Source: Desulfacinum hydrothermale DSM 13146
GTDB taxonomy: Bacteria > Desulfobacterota > Syntrophobacteria > Syntrophobacterales > DSM-9756
Length of the DNA: 64,000 bases
Direction of reading: 5' to 3'
NCBI RefSeq assembly: GCF_900176285.1
Contig: NZ_FWXF01000001.1
Span: 375,987 to 439,986 of the forward strand
A model generated the notes under the pieces. The model had not been told where the DNA came from, searched no databases, and saw nothing but the letters and a program-made list of their open reading frames with translations. Shown here piece by piece: positions 51,415 to 60,357 of this stretch (position 1 is the stretch's first letter; the number at the start of each line of letters is the position of its first letter). The translations under genes were made by a program, and so were the position numbers.

Positions 51415-53511
51415 TCATTGCGGTGATTTATCCCGGACCCGATTCGATTGGGCGGGATGGGGGACGGCAGTGTCATCGGGTGGCGCAGCCGAATGGATGG
51501 GAAATCTGCAGATGAAGGTGGCACCCGTCGATTTCTGTCCGTTTCCTGCTGTTGCCGCGCGCGCCTCTTCCAGTTCCGATTCGTGGAGAGTTTCCACTTC
51601 GATCGTGCCGCCATGATCCTTGACAATCCCGAAGGTAACCGAAAGACCGAGGCCGGTGCCTTGACCGATCCCCTTGGTGGTGAAAAAGGGATCGAAGATG
51701 CGGCCGCGGATCTCGGGGGGGATTCCCGGGCCGTCGTCGGCAATGATGACCCGCACCTGCCCGTTGCCGCTATCGGTTGTGACCCGAATCCGGCCATTGG
51801 AGCCGATCGCCTGGTAGGCGTTGTTCAAAAGATTCATGAACACCTGCTCCAACTTTTCCCGATCGCCATGGACCAGCGGCAGGGAATCGGCGAAGTCCCG
51901 CTCCAGCAGCACGCGATCTAGGGAAAAGCTGTGTTCCACCAGGGCCAGAACTTGAGCCAGAACCTCGTTCAAGTCGAGCGGTTCCTTGATGCTCTCGGTG
52001 TGTCTGGAAAATCGCAGCAAGTCGGCCACAATCTTGCGGCACACCCGGCAATGCTTTTCCATCAGGCGCAGATCCTGGTGTTCCCGGGAATCTTCCGGGA
52101 AGTCTTCCAGCATCAACTGCACATAGCCCAAGATGATGCCAAGGGGTGTATTGATTTCGTGGGCGATCCCGGCCGCCAGTTGGCCGATGGATTCCAGTTT
52201 CTGGGATTCGGCGATCCGTTCCTGCAATTCCTTGAAATCGGTGATGTCCCGTTCGTTGCAAAGCACCCCGATGACGTTTCGCTGCTCATCAAAGACCGGG
52301 GTCTTGACCACGTGAAACCAGCGTTGCTCTTGCGCTCCCGTGACTCGTTTTTCCATCTGCAACGGCCGCGCCTCCTGCATGACCAGAAGATCCTCCTCGC
52401 GATTCTTCCGGGCTGCCTGCGAGTGGAACAGATCGAAATCCGTCCGCCCCAAGATCTCTTCTTCCTGTTTTCCAAAGAAGCGGCAGAAGGCTTTGCTCAC
52501 GGCCTGGTAACGGGACTCGCGGTCCTGCAGGCAGACGATATCCGGAGTCACCTCGAGGATGGTTCGAAACACCTGCTGCTGCCGACCGAGTCGCTGTTCG
52601 GCGGCTTCCAGGGCACGCATGCGATCGCCCAGGGCGAGAGCCATCACATCGAAATATTCGGCCAGGTCCTGCAGTTCGTCGCCGGAATTGGTCTGGAACA
52701 CTTTGCATTTGCGGCAACTTTCGATTTTTTTGGCATATTCGCCTTCCACACACAGGGGGCAAAGGGTGCCGGCCAGGTACCAGCAGCGCCGCCGTTCGTC
52801 GCCATGGGCGGGACACTCGGAGCGATCGCAGTCCATCAGTTCCCAGCACATGTGGGCGGGACGAGGCGCCGTCGCCACATCCAGGTTGCCTTTGATGATT
52901 TCTTCCGCAGACCGGCGCAACAGGGCCACTCGCCGGGTCACCGTGCGCGCCAGGCCGGTTCCCACCAGGGCCGCGATCCCCACGCCCAAAGCGGTGGTGA
53001 GCAGAATTGCCCCCAGCAACTCATTGAGTGTCGCCGATACCTTTTCCCGGGACATGCCGATCCGAACGGTCCCCAACCGATCGCCGCTCACCAGCACAGG
53101 GGCGGCGATATCGTAGAACCGGCTGGACCCATCGGTCAACAGCCGCACTCGAAACGACTCATCATCGGCCACCTCGTTGGCATGCGCCAGGGCCACAGGG
53201 AATCCTCCCTGGAAGGTATGCACCAGAGGAACCCCTGCCCGATCCAGCACGAACCCGTAGGAGACGTCGGGGCTGGAGCGGGTCAGTTCGTCCACCAGGT
53301 TTTTCATGGTGAGGAAATCGCGGCCGAGCATCGGTTCGGTTACCCGGGCCGCCAGGTTGAGGGCGCTCACAGCGCCCCGCTTTTTGTTTTCTTCCAGCAG
53401 GCTGCGGGTGGCGATCCGGCTGATGACCACCGCCAGGGACACACCGAACAAAAGCAGCAGGGCGATGATGCTGCAATAGATCTTGGTACGGAATCGCATT
53501 CGTCGGATCAT
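51415..53511 (-). CDS. Membrane sensor kinase with eight-Cys motif
   Basis: The 698-residue kinase has two membrane helices (about 12-31 and 165-187) around a periplasmic sensor of about 130 residues, then a HAMP-like segment. A Cys-rich module at 222-269 follows (Cys222, 228, 233, 243, 251, 254, 266, 269; pattern CWE-x3-C-x4-CP-x8-CW). Then come a PAS domain (about 310-435), H-box His451 in GIAHEINTPLGIILGY, and an ATPase domain with NLLNNAYQAI, IADDGPGIPPE and GTGLGLSVTFGIV. The Cys module may bind a metal or cluster and sense redox state. It ends in an ATGA overlap or near-overlap with the receiver gene and starts 30 bases past the PhnD-like gene. Confidence 0.92.
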   Translation of the reverse strand: MIRRMRFRTKIYCSIIALLLLFGVSLAVVISRIATRSLLEENKKRGAVSALNLAARVTEPMLGRDFLTMKNLVDELTRSSPDVSYGFVLDRAGVPLVHTFQGGFPVALAHANEVADDESFRVRLLTDGSSRFYDIAAPVLVSGDRLGTVRIGMSREKVSATLNELLGAILLTTALGVGIAALVGTGLARTVTRRVALLRRSAEEIIKGNLDVATAPRPAHMCWELMDCDRSECPAHGDERRRCWYLAGTLCPLCVEGEYAKKIESCRKCKVFQTNSGDELQDLAEYFDVMALALGDRMRALEAAEQRLGRQQQVFRTILEVTPDIVCLQDRESRYQAVSKAFCRFFGKQEEEILGRTDFDLFHSQAARKNREEDLLVMQEARPLQMEKRVTGAQEQRWFHVVKTPVFDEQRNVIGVLCNERDITDFKELQERIAESQKLESIGQLAAGIAHEINTPLGIILGYVQLMLEDFPEDSREHQDLRLMEKHCRVCRKIVADLLRFSRHTESIKEPLDLNEVLAQVLALVEHSFSLDRVLLERDFADSLPLVHGDREKLEQVFMNLLNNAYQAIGSNGRIRVTTDSGNGQVRVIIADDGPGIPPEIRGRIFDPFFTTKGIGQGTGLGLSVTFGIVKDHGGTIEVETLHESELEEARAATAGNGQKSTGATFICRFPIHSAAPPDDTAVPHPAQSNRVRDKSPQ

Positions 53512-53541
53512 CTGTTTCCCCGTCTCAACGGCCCAAGTCCA

Positions 53542-54504
53542 TCAATGGTTCAAATCCATTTTGAGTCGCGTGGCCAATCGACGTACGGCATCGAACTCGG
53601 AATCATCGGAGGGGATGATGCGCTGGAAGTTGGCCGCTTCCAGTATCCGTCGGTCTTCCGGGCGATCGGGGTCGAGATCGATCAAAGCCTGGCGAATGCG
53701 TGCGACCGTCTTCGGTGGCAGCCCGCGGCGAACCGCGTAGACCCAACCGGGATACCAGGGGGTGTCGGCCAGTACGCGGATCAGCCGGCGATCGATCTTG
53801 TCGGCCACCACATCCAGGGTGCCTTCGCGTATGGAACCGATGTCGTAGCGTCCGAAAAAAACCGCCAGCACCACCTTTTCCTGCTTACCGGCGGAACCGG
53901 GGGCGAAGGCGATTTCCGCGAAATCGTTCGGCCCCAGGCCATGGTCGACAAAGAATCCCAGCGGGTACAGGTAGCCGCCGGCCGATGACGGGTCCACGGC
54001 AATCCATCGTTTTCCCCGGCAATCTTCAATGGATCGAATGTGGCGATTGTCGGCCCGGCAGATGATCCGACCGCGAAAATCCTTCTGGCCGTTTTTCTCC
54101 ACGCTGCGTGCAATGGCTTGCGCCCCGAACTGACGGGCCAGTTTCACGTAGATGAACGGGTTGGAAAAGGAGATGTCGATCTGCCCCTGCCCCACCATCT
54201 TCACGTGCTCGTCGAAGGTGTTGGGAAAGATCTGGCGCACCGGGAGTCCTGTTTTCTTGCGCAGGTATTCCACCAGCAGGCGATGCCTCTGGTACGACAC
54301 CCGGTGTGCGTATTGGGGCAGATAGGCGTAGGTGATGGCGTGTTCCGATTTTCCGTAGGAAATCTCCACCCGTTTTTCCATGTCCACCCAGGTGGCTTCT
54401 TCGTCCGGCCCGCACCCTCCGAGCCCCAGCACAACCAGCAGCAAGGCAATGACGCCCGCTGCAATCTCTTTGCTGCCGATTTTTCGCAGGGCGATCTCAA
54501 TCAT
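53542..54504 (-). CDS. PhnD-like periplasmic binding lipoprotein
   Basis: The 320-residue protein looks like the phosphate/phosphonate-type substrate-binding family (PhnD/PF12974). A signal sequence ends in the lipobox LGLGGC, giving a lipid-anchored Cys at about residue 31. SYQRHRLLVEYLRKKTGLPV, GQIDISFSNPFIYV and DPSSAGGYLYPLGFF are typical. No ABC permease or ATPase gene is nearby. It is therefore more likely a sensor subunit presenting a ligand to the adjacent membrane kinase than part of a transporter. The ATG at 54504 has GGAGG ten bases upstream and overlaps the end of the PEP-synthase-like gene by eight bases. The ligand is unknown. Confidence 0.85.
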   Translation of the reverse strand: MIEIALRKIGSKEIAAGVIALLLVVLGLGGCGPDEEATWVDMEKRVEISYGKSEHAITYAYLPQYAHRVSYQRHRLLVEYLRKKTGLPVRQIFPNTFDEHVKMVGQGQIDISFSNPFIYVKLARQFGAQAIARSVEKNGQKDFRGRIICRADNRHIRSIEDCRGKRWIAVDPSSAGGYLYPLGFFVDHGLGPNDFAEIAFAPGSAGKQEKVVLAVFFGRYDIGSIREGTLDVVADKIDRRLIRVLADTPWYPGWVYAVRRGLPPKTVARIRQALIDLDPDRPEDRRILEAANFQRIIPSDDSEFDAVRRLATRLKMDLNH

Positions 54505-57067
54505 CTGCCGGATCCTCCAGGGAGAAATCGTAGCGGCCTTGCATGAATTCGTCCACGCAACCGGCCACCATGGAAGCGTCCTTGAGGCGCATGTCCAACA
54601 ACCGGGTTGCCCCCAGGAGCCGGCCCAGCTTTTCGAGCTTTTCCTCGATGGCAGCGGCTTCGGCACCTTGATATTGGGCATCGATCAGATCTCCTGTGAC
54701 CGTCACCCGGAACTGGAAATGGTCCAACACCCGCCGCAGAAATTCGGCTCGCAAGGACCTCTGATAGAAATCGGCACCGCCTCCGGTGAACCGAAACAGG
54801 ATGTAATTGTCCTTTACACTTTCTCCGCACAGAGAGTCGAGGATCACGAAATGGTAGCCGAATTTGAGGTTCAGGTTCAGGTAATCCCGGGAAACGACGG
54901 CATAGCTTGCAAACTGGGCGGAATCGGCACTGATGATGCCGCCGCTCATGACGATCCGGTCATAGTCCGCCCAGTTGAAATGGGAGACGTGGGACCAATG
55001 GATATCGGGATGGGTCAAGCCCTGCCAAAGAGCTCGAAACGGTATGCTGAAGATATTTTCCACCGGAACCCCGCGTGCCTTGCCCGGAGTCGGTTCCATG
55101 CCGTTGCCCACGTCCAGTACGTAACAGAGCATCGGCACCGAAGACACCAGCCGGTAGGCCCCTCGCTTGCCGGCAAATCGTCGATTTCCGGTGGCGAACA
55201 TCTCTTGCACCGCCTTCTCATGGCAGAATCTCAGAATGTCATGGAGCGAACGGCATTGGCCGGGTGCAAAAGCAGGCGACAGCGGGTCTGTCAAATTGAG
55301 CGGCGAAACGAAGTTCACCAGGTAACGGAGCTTACGCAGGTACGGGCTGTCATCGATGGGGTCCTGGCGAGAACAGACTTGTTCCTGCAATTCGCTCACC
55401 CGGCCGGCAAAGATCGTCCGCTGGTCGGCTGCCAGAGTGACTTGCGCTCCGTTGGGAAGTGCCGCCGCGGCATCGCCGGTGTTCACCAGTACCGGGATTC
55501 GAAACTCACGGGCCACCGAAGCGAAATGACCGGCCGGACTGCCCACTTGCGTCACCACTCCGGCCACCTGTTCCATGACCTGCACGTAATGGGGCGAGGT
55601 GTGGCGCGTGACCAGGATCGCGCCCTCCGGGACCCGATCGATATCCGATTCCCGTTCGAGCCTGAAGACGGGGCCCACGGCGAGGCCTCCCGAAGCACAC
55701 TCGCCCCCGGTGAAGAGAACCCGGTTGGGGATATCTTCCAAACGACAGACCGGAAGCTCACGGGCTTCCGGTTCCAGTCGCAACGGTCGTACCTGTAGCA
55801 GCATCGGTTGGCCGTCTTGGTCCAGACACCACTCGATATCCAGGGGGCCACCGTAGAACCCTTCCAGTTTGAGGCCCCACTGGGCTAATTGGACGGCTTC
55901 TGCTTCATCGATACAGGGCGAGGAAAGTCGGTCGCGGGGCGGGGCCACTGTCCGGGTTCCGCCTTGTGGGTCCGCCACCATCTCCCGATCCTGACCGCCC
56001 AGGCGGATGTCCACCAGCCTCGGTTCCGGGTCCCGACTCATCACCAGGACATCCGGACTCACCCGGCCGGCCACCAATATCTCTCCCAGCCCCCGGACTG
56101 CATGAATGGAAAGCGTTTCGGACGTCGCTTGTTCCAGGTTTCGAGTGTAAATCACACCGCTCGATCGAGCCTTCACCATCTTGAGCACCAGCGCGGCCAT
56201 GGCGGTTTCGTCGTCGCCCAGTCCGCAACGGATTCGATAAAGCAGAGCCCGCTCGGAATACTTGCTGGCGATCACCTGCTTGTAGGCATCGACCAGGCTG
56301 CTTTCGCTTACATTGAGTACGGTGCGGTATTGGCCGGCAAAGGAAAGTTCGGAATCCTCGGCCATGGCACTGCTTCTCACCGCCACCTCGAACGGCTCCC
56401 GGGCTTTCGACTGCAGTTCCCGGAAAGTTCCGAGCAGCGCCCGCTCCACCTCTTCGGGCAAGGTCCCCGCCAGGATCCTCGCCGTCAGATGTTCCGCGGT
56501 CTCTTTCAGAGTCGCCCGATCGTCCATATCCAGGCGAGCCAGCCGGCGGTCGATCTCTTCGTGCAGGCCATTGTGAACCAAGTAAGCGCGGAAGGCGTTG
56601 GTGGTAACCACAAACCCGGGCGGCGCCGGAATCTCCAGTTCCGATACGGCGCGAGCCAGCTGGTAAGCCTTGCCTCCGACCAGCTCCCGATGTTGATCTC
56701 CGATTTCATCCAGGGCCACGATCCAGGGTGGGCCCTGTTCGGCTGGCGCTGCGTTGTGTAAATGGCGCGCATAGGAATCGAGTTTCTTGAAGTAGAGATT
56801 GAGATGCTGATAGCGAGCGGGGCAGATCCGATCGAGACAGTCGATGATCGATCCCACATGCTCCGAGAGCCGGTCGTAGATATGTTCAAGGGCCTTCAAG
56901 TCCACCTTGCGGTGGTTGTAGTAGATGTCTTCCAGTTGAGCGATCAGGTCGTGGCTCGCCTTGTCGTGGCTCAGCAACATTTTAAACGCTTCATACTTTT
57001 TCTTTAGTTGCGTACTTGGTGAGAAGATCTGCCGGGCCCAGTGGCCAACCAACCGATGGAACCACAT
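54497..57067 (-). CDS. PEP-synthase/PPDK-like phosphotransferase with unknown C-terminus
   Basis: The 856-residue protein has about 110 N-terminal residues of helical sequence. An ATP-grasp nucleotide-binding domain like PPDK/PpsA (about 115-430) follows, with VGGKAYQLARAV, VAVRSSAMAEDSELSFAGQY and GPLDIEWCLDQDGQPMLLQVRPL. A swivelling phospho-His domain (about 465-560, GSPAGHFASVAREFRIPVLV, His514) comes next. The last 300 residues do not show the PEP/pyruvate TIM-barrel motifs of true PEP synthases, so the final phosphate acceptor is probably something else, as in rifampin phosphotransferases. It is first in the operon with PhnD-like, kinase, receiver and phosphatase genes. It may supply or take phosphate in that system. 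GGGGGG precedes the ATG. Confidence 0.82.
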   Translation of the reverse strand: MWFHRLVGHWARQIFSPSTQLKKKYEAFKMLLSHDKASHDLIAQLEDIYYNHRKVDLKALEHIYDRLSEHVGSIIDCLDRICPARYQHLNLYFKKLDSYARHLHNAAPAEQGPPWIVALDEIGDQHRELVGGKAYQLARAVSELEIPAPPGFVVTTNAFRAYLVHNGLHEEIDRRLARLDMDDRATLKETAEHLTARILAGTLPEEVERALLGTFRELQSKAREPFEVAVRSSAMAEDSELSFAGQYRTVLNVSESSLVDAYKQVIASKYSERALLYRIRCGLGDDETAMAALVLKMVKARSSGVIYTRNLEQATSETLSIHAVRGLGEILVAGRVSPDVLVMSRDPEPRLVDIRLGGQDREMVADPQGGTRTVAPPRDRLSSPCIDEAEAVQLAQWGLKLEGFYGGPLDIEWCLDQDGQPMLLQVRPLRLEPEARELPVCRLEDIPNRVLFTGGECASGGLAVGPVFRLERESDIDRVPEGAILVTRHTSPHYVQVMEQVAGVVTQVGSPAGHFASVAREFRIPVLVNTGDAAAALPNGAQVTLAADQRTIFAGRVSELQEQVCSRQDPIDDSPYLRKLRYLVNFVSPLNLTDPLSPAFAPGQCRSLHDILRFCHEKAVQEMFATGNRRFAGKRGAYRLVSSVPMLCYVLDVGNGMEPTPGKARGVPVENIFSIPFRALWQGLTHPDIHWSHVSHFNWADYDRIVMSGGIISADSAQFASYAVVSRDYLNLNLKFGYHFVILDSLCGESVKDNYILFRFTGGGADFYQRSLRAEFLRRVLDHFQFRVTVTGDLIDAQYQGAEAAAIEEKLEKLGRLLGATRLLDMRLKDASMVAGCVDEFMQGRYDFSLEDPADD

Positions 57068-57121
57068 GAAATCTTACCCCCCATTTCTTCGGGCGGATCA
57101 CGATAGACCTGATCTTTATGA

Positions 57122-57150
57122 ATTATAGGCACAATCCGTGCCCGCGTCGA
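57122..57150 (-). promoter_or_regulatory. Sigma-70 promoter with operator-like repeat in the spacer
   Basis: Read on the minus strand, TCGACG (-35) and a perfect TATAAT (-10) are 17 bases apart, about 55 bases upstream of the PEP-synthase-like start. The inverted repeat GGCAC-N5-GTGCC (57128-57142) lies in the spacer and could be a repressor site. Confidence 0.65.
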
Positions 57151-57200
57151 CAGAATTGGAGTGTTCCGATGCAGTGGCCTTGTCAGCGCTGTTCCGCTAA

Positions 57201-57297
57201 GGGCTCGTCCGATAATCATTGCGCCGTTGGCGGGAGCGGGAGATCGGTCACAATGCATTGCCATCGGTTTCGGGACAGGTTGTTTCCTGACGAGCCC
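57201..57297. repeat. Short inverted-repeat element, 97 bp
   Basis: Its ends are perfect inverted repeats, GGGCTCGTC and GACGAGCCC. The left part (GGCTCGTCCGATAATCATTG) resembles the terminus of the dispersed family. It may be an internally deleted or diverged member. Confidence 0.5.
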
Positions 57298-57318
57298 CAA
57301 GATCCCGTTCCTTGTTCT

Positions 57319-57335
57319 GAGCCTCGGGGAGGCTC
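57319..57335. other. Perfect small hairpin
   Basis: GAGCCTC-GGG-GAGGCTC is a perfect 7-bp stem with a 3-base loop, lying between two repeat elements. There is no T run and no gene within reach to terminate; its role is unknown. Confidence 0.35.
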
Positions 57336-57357
57336 AGCCTCGAAGATATCCTCTGAG

Positions 57358-57528
57358 GAGCTTGTCCGAGACCGCCCAGATTGCTCCCTGTGGGCCCGTG
57401 CGGTCGGCCTGGCCAGGCCCGCCGTAGGGGCGGCCGAACCCGTGGCTACAAAGCTCAAGAAACCTCACAGGGCACAGTTGAATTGCATTTGTCAGAAAGG
57501 CCAAGAGGCCATTGTCAGACAAGCTCTG
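57358..57528 (+). repeat. Dispersed intergenic repeat, copy near 57.4 kb
   Basis: This 171-bp copy has clear terminal inverted repeats, GAGCTTGTCCGAGAC at the left and TTGTCAGACAAGCTC at the right. Shared internal pieces include CCGCCCAGATTGCTCCCTG and the CCTCACAGGGCACAGTTGAA segment. It is shorter than other copies through loss in the middle. Confidence 0.7.
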
Positions 57529-57823
57529 AGCAGGCCTTCGGGTCGGGGACCGCAAATGAGACCCAGAGGGCGGGGTGGCTTGGCAGTTGTTTTTTTGCTG
57601 CCTTGATTGACCCCGGATGAAGAACGGATTCTAATTATTGTGTGGGAAGAGATTGACAAGGAAGACGTGTAGGCATGGGTGGGCCTGTTTGCACCGGTGA
57701 TTCCCGGCCAATTTCTTCCTGAATCCGGGGCAGTAAAAATGCCTGCGTCTAAATAAATGCAGGATATGTCAGGGAAAACGTGGCTAAATAGGGTCCTTGT
57801 TAACTCACTCATGAGGTGATGCA

Positions 57824-59157
57824 ATGGCGCGGTCCCCAATCAAGGTAAAGCACGGCAAGGAATCCCTTGTTAGTCACAGTGGATTGGTTTTGGTTGGTGA
57901 TCTGTTGGAGGCCACCGAGCTGAAGCAGCGCCCGGCGCAAACCGATATCTACTGCGACCAGCGTAAGTTCACCCACGCGGATATCGCCTTTGCCATGGCA
58001 GGTCTGATCAGCGTCGGAAAGCCCCACTATGACGCCATTGAGTCCTTTCGGAGCAATCCAGGGTTCTTCAACAATGCCCTGGGGATTTCGGATTGTCCCT
58101 CAAGTACTACCCTAGCGCCAGAGATTGGAACTGTTGGCGGAGCAGCCGACCCTTGATTTGCTTAAAGAGGAATCGGCGTCCTTGGTTCGGCGAAAGGCGC
58201 CGTCAATCACGCCCGTGTCCACCAGTGCAGGTTGCCTTGTTCCGCTCGACATTGATGTGAGCCCCCTGGACAATTCGACGACCCATCAGCAAGGAGTGTC
58301 CAGGACCTACAAAGGTTGCGACGGCTATGCGGCGATCTTTGCCTATCTCGGCCAAGAAGGCTACCTGGTCAATCTGGAGCTGCGAGAAGGCAGCCAACAT
58401 TGTCAGAAGGGCACCCCAGAATTCATCAGGCAGACCCTGCGCTCTGTTCGTTCGATCACAAACGAGAGGATCTTGATGCGCCTGGATTCGGGTAACGATA
58501 GTCGGGACAATTTCCCGGATGACGAATTCAACAACGTGGAGTTCATCATCAAGCGCAACCTGCGCAAGGAGAAGCCCTGGGCGTGACTCGCGTTGGCCAA
58601 GGCTTGCGGGCAGGAAAGATCTTGTCGCCAAGGGAAAAGAACCTGGATCGGCAAGACGGATATGGGCATCGACGGTCGCAAGTTGCCCCATGAGATCGTC
58701 TTCGAGGTTACCGAGCGCACCATGGTCAAAGGGCAACTGCTGGCGATTCCGGAAATTGAAGTGGACACCTATTGGGTCAGCCTGAAAGATCTGGAAGCTC
58801 AAGAGGTGATTGATTTGTACCATGACCATGGTACCAGCGAGCAGCTTCACCCGGAGATCAAAACCGATCTGGACCTTGAGCGTCTTGCCAGCGGCAAATT
58901 TGCCGCCAATGAACTGATCCTTCATCGGTCGGGAGAGCCTGGTTGTGAGCGATGGCGTCGAAGGATTGCCGTTGCCACGCCAAAAGGGGGGTGAAGCGGC
59001 GCAGGGTGAGGACCATTATGCAGGACTTGATCTATATGGCCGGTCGTCTGATCCGTGCGGGCAGGCAATGGTTCATTTGCTTCGGCCGGCTCAATCCTTT
59101 TGTCGATTTGTGGGAGAAACTCGAGCGTTGCCTACGAGCGGGACCCGCCGCGGGCTG
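57824..59157 (+). pseudogene. IS1380-family transposase, broken by several frameshifts
   Basis: Read across three frame changes, the segment resembles the DDE transposases of IS1380-family elements. The N-terminus (57824 to about 58100) is intact. A shift leads into 58125-58586, with PLDIDVSPLDNS and MRLDSGNDSRDN (the two Asp regions). A stop and shift leads to 58593-58960, with DTYWVSLKDLEAQEVIDLYH and HGTSEQLHPEIKTDLDLERL (Glu region). A last shift leads to 58952-59157, with VRTIMQDLIYMAGRLIRAGR. No single frame spans the gene, so it is dead. I cannot define the IS ends or a target duplication. The 295-bp upstream flank, 57529-57823, holds nothing else I could name. Confidence 0.8.
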
Positions 59158-59671
59158 ATGAGACGAAACGGGCTTCACGTGGGAAAAGCCGGACAGAGCT
59201 GAGGGGGTATCAAGAAACAGGGGAGATCTCTGTCCTTTAATGTCCTAAAGCCATAAAATCGGGCGGCACCAGGCTAGGAAAGGGTCCGATACGCAAGCGA
59301 GGAGTGAAGCCCTTAACGATCCAGCCCAGCGGTGGGCATACGGCATGCAGTGTGCCACGGATTCAGGTTCTTCTTAACGATCCTTCCTCACGCCTGTGCG
59401 CGGCTTCGTCCGGAAGGCAGATCCAACCGGTTCCCGGGCGATCTCCTACTCGCGATTCTTCGCTTCTCACTGGTTCCAGTGGCTTGGCTTGGTCGGAGCA
59501 CCAACCGGTAGCGACGAAATCTCCTCACAGGTGCTGTGGCAAGGTTCCTTCAGCATGGGAAGATTTTTCGGCCAATGAAAGGAATTGCCATGGAGCGGCC
59601 GGGGTATTGAAGTCTGGATTGCACCGGCTATTGATTTTTTCTCAGTCCTTACCCAGAAAGGGGGCGCAACC
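59158..59671. other. 514-bp gap between IS remnant and GAF gene
   Basis: The first 100 bases are probably the decayed right end of the IS. The phrase CTTAACGATCC occurs twice (near 59310 and 59375), and CACTGG-TT-CCAGTG forms a small palindrome near 59470. An open frame at 59304-59675 has no family resemblance and I do not call it a gene. A ribosome site (AAAGGGGG) for the GAF gene is at the right edge. Confidence 0.4.
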
Positions 59672-60235
59672 ATGAAAAAGCAGCTTCTCAGTTACGATAC
59701 CTTGCTCAGGGTTACCCAGTCCATCTCCCATTCCAGAGACCCGGAAGAAGTCGTGTTGATGACAGCCGAGAGCATAACCAGGGCTCTGGAAGTCAAGGGA
59801 TGTGCGGTGTTCCTGATCAATCGCAACACCAATGAACTGGAACTCGCTGCATCGTTTGGCCTGAGCGAAGAATATCTGCACAAAGGCCCGGTGAGCGCCT
59901 TGCGCTCCATAACCCGGTCTCTGAATGACGGACCGATAGCCATTTACGATGTGGCTGATGACCCGCGGATTCAGTACCCCAAGGAGGCGCAAAAGGAAGG
60001 AATTGCATCGATTCTCTCGGTACCGATCGTGACGGCTGGTCGTCCCATCGGGGCCTTGCGGGTTTACACCGCCGAGCCCTGGGAATTTACCCTGAACGAT
60101 GTGAATTTCGTGCAGGCGATGGCCACGATTACCGGTATGGCCATCGAGATGGGCAGACAATATAAGGGATTGAAGGACAGCATCGAAATCCTCAAGACGC
60201 TGAGAGATCCGAAGGCCCTCAAGTCCGGATCCTGA
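59672..60235 (+). CDS. GAF-domain protein, paralogue of the 45.3-kb gene
   Basis: The 187-residue protein is one GAF domain (about 25-165) with no output domain. It shares with the other copy a stretch rising through LELAASFGLSEEYLHKGPVS and SILSVPIVTAGRPIGALRVY. Overall similarity looks like that of ancient paralogues rather than a recent duplicate. The ATG at 59672 has AAAGGGGG upstream. It stands alone between two transposase remnants, so it may have arrived or survived in a rearranged zone. Ligand and partner are unknown. Confidence 0.82.
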   Translation: MKKQLLSYDTLLRVTQSISHSRDPEEVVLMTAESITRALEVKGCAVFLINRNTNELELAASFGLSEEYLHKGPVSALRSITRSLNDGPIAIYDVADDPRIQYPKEAQKEGIASILSVPIVTAGRPIGALRVYTAEPWEFTLNDVNFVQAMATITGMAIEMGRQYKGLKDSIEILKTLRDPKALKSGS

Positions 60236-60357
60236 ACATCGTACGTGGGACCCGCGGTCAGTTCAGTGCCTGAGAAAGGTCGCGCATCTCGAGCAGAACC
60301 GAGCGTTGCCACGGAATGTGTCAATGAAAACGAGACACCTCCGGCAAAAAGCTAGAC

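Noticed and set aside
51931-53988. Open frame of 685 codons on the plus strand opposite the membrane kinase
   Set aside because: It is the antisense of well-conserved kinase and binding-protein sequence, has no ribosome site and no recognisable domain.
59510-59530. Possible sigma-54 promoter upstream of the second GAF gene (TGGCAAGGTTCCTTCA)
   Set aside because: The GG element is present but the -12 GC is missing at the required spacing.
59304-59675. Small open frame of 123 codons before the second GAF gene
   Set aside because: No ribosome site, no family resemblance, and it overlaps the GAF start in another frame within IS-derived DNA.
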